A stretch of 64,000 bases of DNA, from positions 124,001 to 188,000 of the forward strand of contig NZ_JAVJSQ010000010.1 of the NCBI RefSeq assembly GCF_040219335.1, read 5' to 3'. Below, piece after piece: positions 61,003-64,000 of the stretch. How positions within the stretch are numbered: position 1 is the stretch's first letter; every line of letters starts with the position of its first letter. The DNA comes from Gimesia sp. Lineage in GTDB: Bacteria; Planctomycetota; Planctomycetia; Planctomycetales; Planctomycetaceae. Both the position numbers and the translations under genes were made by a program. A model generated the notes under the pieces. It worked only from the letters and a program-made list of their open reading frames with translations. It searched no databases and was not told the origin of the DNA.

Positions 61003-61591
61003 ATGTTTCATGATCATATCAGACAAAAGAAGAATACAACTAAGTTTGTATGTGAAGTTACGACAGGGATTTTCGTTGATCGAAATGCTGGCAGTAATGT
61101 CGGCAATGTCAATTCTATTCACTGCAGCGGTGACCACTCTGGCATTCCTGATGCGAGTTGAGATGAAGGGAACAGAACGCCTTGAGGATAAACTGGTGCT
61201 TCAAAAGATCGCGCACAAGTTCAGAGAAGATGTATCGACAGCTCAGAACGCAGAGATATCCAAACAGAATAGCCAGCAAATACTTAAGCTGGCACTGCGC
61301 CAAAACACATCGATCACTTATTTGACAAATTCCCCGGGTGAAGGAATTCGTCGCGAATATCACAAGGAAGGTAAACTTGTCTCACAGGATGAATATTTAC
61401 TCCCGCTGGCAGGTGTTACTTTTCAGACACAAAAAATCAATCAGCAGGAACTGGTTTCTATGGAGCTGAAAATTCCAGATGTAACAGGACATGAGAATAA
61501 AACTCTGCAAGCTTATTTCCAGTTATTCCGGTGTGAAGCACAGTTGAATCGAGTTGGTCAGATTCAGAAACAGTCAGAGCAGACAGAGTGA
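60995..61591 (+). CDS. Pseudopilin-like protein (GspJ type)
   Basis: The 198-residue protein overlaps the previous gene by eight bases. QGFSLIEMLAVMSAMSILFT is the cleavage site and TM helix, with Glu at +5. The following helical and beta segments match GspJ-like minor pseudopilins. ATG 61010 is an alternative start. Confidence 0.78.
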   Translation: MNECFMIISDKRRIQLSLYVKLRQGFSLIEMLAVMSAMSILFTAAVTTLAFLMRVEMKGTERLEDKLVLQKIAHKFREDVSTAQNAEISKQNSQQILKLALRQNTSITYLTNSPGEGIRREYHKEGKLVSQDEYLLPLAGVTFQTQKINQQELVSMELKIPDVTGHENKTLQAYFQLFRCEAQLNRVGQIQKQSEQTE

Positions 61592-61594
61592 AGC

Positions 61595-62053
61595 ATGGAA
61601 TCAAATCGAATAACAACAAATCGGTATTTGCATAGAGTAAGAGCGCAGAAGTTATATGTGCGGCGTGGATCTTTTGTGCTCATTCCCATGCTGTGTCTGA
61701 TTCTGGCGTTAGCAGTCGTGGGGCAAATATTACAGCAGAGTCAAGTCGAGGCCAAGCAGCTCAAGCAGCAACAATACCTGCTTCAAGCTTCCTCATTGGG
61801 AGATGCTGCTGCTCAGAGAGCTGTCAGAAGATTGATTCAAGATACAGACTACGATGGCGAAACCTGGCAAGTAGAGATCGAGTCGATGGGAAAAGTTAAT
61901 TCAGGTGAAGTCGTCATTAAAGTAAAGAAAAACAGACAAATGGAAGACTCACATATCATCACAACTGAGGCGAGTTATCCCGCTGATGATATTTACCGCG
62001 TGCGAGTCATCAGAAAATGGCCATTTACTGTTAAGAGTCAAAACTCAGAATAA
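61595..62053 (+). CDS. Pseudopilin/GspK-like small protein
   Basis: The 152-residue protein has one N-terminal TM (VLIPMLCLILALAVVGQILQ) preceded by RRGSF, without the Glu+5 of typical pilins, as in GspK-type proteins. The rest is a short globular region. It is shorter than usual GspK. Confidence 0.6.
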   Translation: MESNRITTNRYLHRVRAQKLYVRRGSFVLIPMLCLILALAVVGQILQQSQVEAKQLKQQQYLLQASSLGDAAAQRAVRRLIQDTDYDGETWQVEIESMGKVNSGEVVIKVKKNRQMEDSHIITTEASYPADDIYRVRVIRKWPFTVKSQNSE

Positions 62054-62097
62054 TAAAACTCTATCCCCGCAGGAAAGTCTGATTTAAAGGGAAGATC

Positions 62098-63000
62098 ATG
62101 CCACATTTAGAATTGTTGCCTAAGCTGAAGCTCACGCATAAAAAGAGTGGTTTCACCTTAATTGAGTTGCTGGTCGTGATTGCTATTATCGCAATTCTCA
62201 TTGCATTACTCTTGCCAGCTGTGCAGCAGGCAAGAGAGGCGGCCCATCGTGCGTCCTGTAAAAATAATCTGATGCAGATCAATATCGCACTTCAGAATTA
62301 TGAGATGGCGCACAACGTACTGCCTTCCGGGACGATCAATCCCACAGGGCCTGTGCGAAGTGAATCAAAGGGTTATCACGTCAGTTGGATCCTTCAGATT
62401 CTTCCGTATCTCGACGAGCGAGTTGCATTCAACAAGTTCAATTTTAAAGAGAGTGTTTATGCCCCGGTTAATAAGCAGGTTGCTGAGTATCAGATTCCGT
62501 TGCTCAGTTGCCCATCGAACCCTGCTCCGGGAAATACCTATGCAGGGATGCAGAATGACATCGAAGCACCAATCGATGTGAATAATAATGGAGTTCTGTT
62601 TCTCAACAGCAGCGTGCGGTACGACGAAATTCTGGATGGGTCTTCCAAAACAATCTTTATCGGTGAATTCGCTGGCGGTAATCAACGAGGCTGGGTCTCT
62701 GGTACACGTTCTACATTGAGGAATGCTGGCACCAGTATTAACGCCGACGGGCTGAACTACTATCCTGGTAAAGCTCAGTTCGATGCACGAAATCCGGAAG
62801 GAGAGTCCACTGAAGCAGCCGGTGAGTCTGAGTCAGCGGAAAATCCACTTAGTGTTGGTGGTTTCTCCAGTTATCATACTGGGGGCGCTCAGTTTGGACT
62901 GGGGGACGGAAGTGTTCGTTTTCTCAGTGAAAACATTGACGAGACCGTCTATCAGGCATTGGCCAACCGACATGATGGTCAATTGCTTCCGGAGTTTTAA
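62098..63000 (+). CDS. DUF1559 (SBP_bac_10) domain protein with prepilin motif
   Basis: The 300-residue protein begins with a prepilin-type SGFTLIELLVVIAIIAILIA, then LLPAVQQAREAAHRASCKNN and the DUF1559 domain, ending with LGDGSVRFLSENID. This family is greatly expanded in Planctomycetes and is thought to be surface exposed through a type II/IV pilus-type route. Here it follows a secretion gene set, supporting the link. Confidence 0.92.
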   Translation: MPHLELLPKLKLTHKKSGFTLIELLVVIAIIAILIALLLPAVQQAREAAHRASCKNNLMQINIALQNYEMAHNVLPSGTINPTGPVRSESKGYHVSWILQILPYLDERVAFNKFNFKESVYAPVNKQVAEYQIPLLSCPSNPAPGNTYAGMQNDIEAPIDVNNNGVLFLNSSVRYDEILDGSSKTIFIGEFAGGNQRGWVSGTRSTLRNAGTSINADGLNYYPGKAQFDARNPEGESTEAAGESESAENPLSVGGFSSYHTGGAQFGLGDGSVRFLSENIDETVYQALANRHDGQLLPEF

Positions 63001-63065
63001 GTCAGCTGATTCAATGTGATGAAAGTTTTCTTTGACGGACATTTCCAGCTAATGGGTTCTTATCG

Positions 63066-64000
63066 ATGATCTCTCTACCAGTTAAGAAATCACACTCTGC
63101 CGGCTTTGTATTGATGGAGCTGTGGTGTGTGATTGCTGTCATCGCGATACTGATTGCGCTCCTGCTTCCTGCCGTTCAGTCAGCTCGCGAAGCGGCACGA
63201 GCGACAACCTGCAAAAATAATCTGATGCAACTCGGAATTGCTTTGCAGAATTATCAGATGGCACATCTGGTGCTTCCCTCAGGAACGGTTAATTCCCAGG
63301 GACCCATTTTGAATCAGCCACAAGGCTATCATGTTGGCTGGGTGATCCAGATACTTCCTTTTCTGGACGAGCGGGTGGCGTTTCAGCGTTATGATTTTGC
63401 GAAAGGTGTTTATGACCCGGTCAATTCAGAAATTGCGAACCATAGACTGACCTGTTTTGTGTGTCCTTCCAGTTATCTGGGGGGATATAACTATGCCGGC
63501 TGTCAGAATGACGTTGAGGCACCGATCGACTCAGATAACCAGGGAGTCTTTTTTTTGAACAGTAGCATTCGCGAGAAGGATCTGAAAGATGGGCGTGCCT
63601 ACACCATTTATGTAGGAGAAACGGCCGATGGTGGTTTTTTAAGCTGGACTTCGGGGACCTCCTCTACGCTGCGTAATATGGGCACCAAAATTAATCAGTC
63701 CCTGACATCTCGTATCTCATCACGAGTTGCATTTCCCTATGGTGATTCACGTGAGTATCAGTTCCAAAATGATCCGATGTCCGATAGTTACTTCGATGAA
63801 TATGAAGAGATGACAGACGACAATCCGGGCGGAATACGTGAAACGGAAGAACTGACCGCGGAGGAACGCAAATCTTTGCTCCGTGTGGGAGGCTTTTCAA
63901 GTTTCCATGCTGAGGGAGCGCACTTTAGCCTGGGAGATGCATCCGTGCGTTATATCAGCCAGAAAACCGATTACGAAATTTTAAAACGCCTGGCCAATCG
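63066..64000 (+). CDS. DUF1559 domain protein with prepilin motif, partial at right edge
   Basis: An open frame from ATG 63066 runs off the window (311 codons visible). It begins with [20 protein letters not shown], then [20 protein letters not shown], and is clearly paralogous to the upstream gene. The terminal [16 protein letters not shown] matches the usual C-terminal signature, so only a few codons are missing. It has an insert rich in acidic residues ([17 protein letters not shown]). Confidence 0.88.
   Translation, partial: MISLPVKKSHSAGFVLMELWCVIAVIAILIALLLPAVQSAREAARATTCKNNLMQLGIALQNYQMAHLVLPSGTVNSQGPILNQPQGYHVGWVIQILPFLDERVAFQRYDFAKGVYDPVNSEIANHRLTCFVCPSSYLGGYNYAGCQNDVEAPIDSDNQGVFFLNSSIREKDLKDGRAYTIYVGETADGGFLSWTSGTSSTLRNMGTKINQSLTSRISSRVAFPYGDSREYQFQNDPMSDSYFDEYEEMTDDNPGGIRETEELTAEERKSLLRVGGFSSFHAEGAHFSLGDASVRYISQKTDYEILKRLAN

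Overview
The window looks like the chromosome of a planctomycete (Gimesia/Planctomycetaceae-like). Two consecutive genes at the right end encode DUF1559 proteins that begin with a prepilin-type GFTLIELLVVIAIIA segment, a family greatly expanded in Planctomycetes. They follow pseudopilin and GspF-like genes. This taxonomic call is inference; no rRNA gene is present.

Outer region (1-8002 and 50938-64000). On the minus strand lies an HK97-type head gene set: terminase large subunit (53653-51956), portal (51898-50936 continuing at 8036-7500), prohead protease (3064-1700), major capsid protein (1611-337) and a further gene cut by the window edge. Ordinary cellular genes sit inside the set: a sodium/solute symporter, a PLP aminotransferase and a YkgJ-type cysteine-cluster protein. 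This looks like a domesticated or decaying phage-derived (possibly gene-transfer-agent-like) cluster rather than a complete prophage. To the right are an alpha/beta hydrolase, asnS, three GspF-like genes, three pseudopilin-like genes and two DUF1559 genes.

Inner region (7994-50946, about 42.9 kb). A complete siphovirus-type prophage is inserted into the portal gene of the outer cluster. The two portal halves join in frame across a 9-bp direct repeat (aggcgttgt at 7994-8002 and 50938-50946). A tyrosine integrase and an Xis-like gene lie next to the right end, and paired TGCTAC arm-type repeats lie inside both ends. From left to right on the plus strand come: early regulation and DNA metabolism (HTH protein, clamp-like protein, CsrA, ERF annealing protein, ParB-like protein, helicase, PAPS-reductase-family protein, prim-pol, SSB, nuclease); a membrane/lysis-like set (two one-TM proteins, a class 3 lipase, a secreted metalloprotease-thioredoxin fusion); packaging and head genes (terminase, gpW-like, lambda-type portal, protease-capsid fusion, decoration protein); tail genes (completion proteins, tube, G/GT chaperones with a -1 frame change, TP901-type tape measure, repeat-rich distal tail proteins); and a double-domain glycosyltransferase.

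Accessory region (40.7-49.4 kb). Mostly on the minus strand, it holds a tight four-gene operon (zinc-ribbon membrane protein, HNH endonuclease, SMEK-domain protein, P-loop protein) that looks like an uncharacterised defence cassette, and a separate three-gene TIGR04255 operon. A LexA-like winged-helix regulator, an RHH protein and a candidate structured small RNA follow, before xis and int. The most noteworthy points are the prophage-in-phage-cluster nesting with precise att sites, the two candidate undescribed operons, the protease-thioredoxin fusion and the small RNA candidate.
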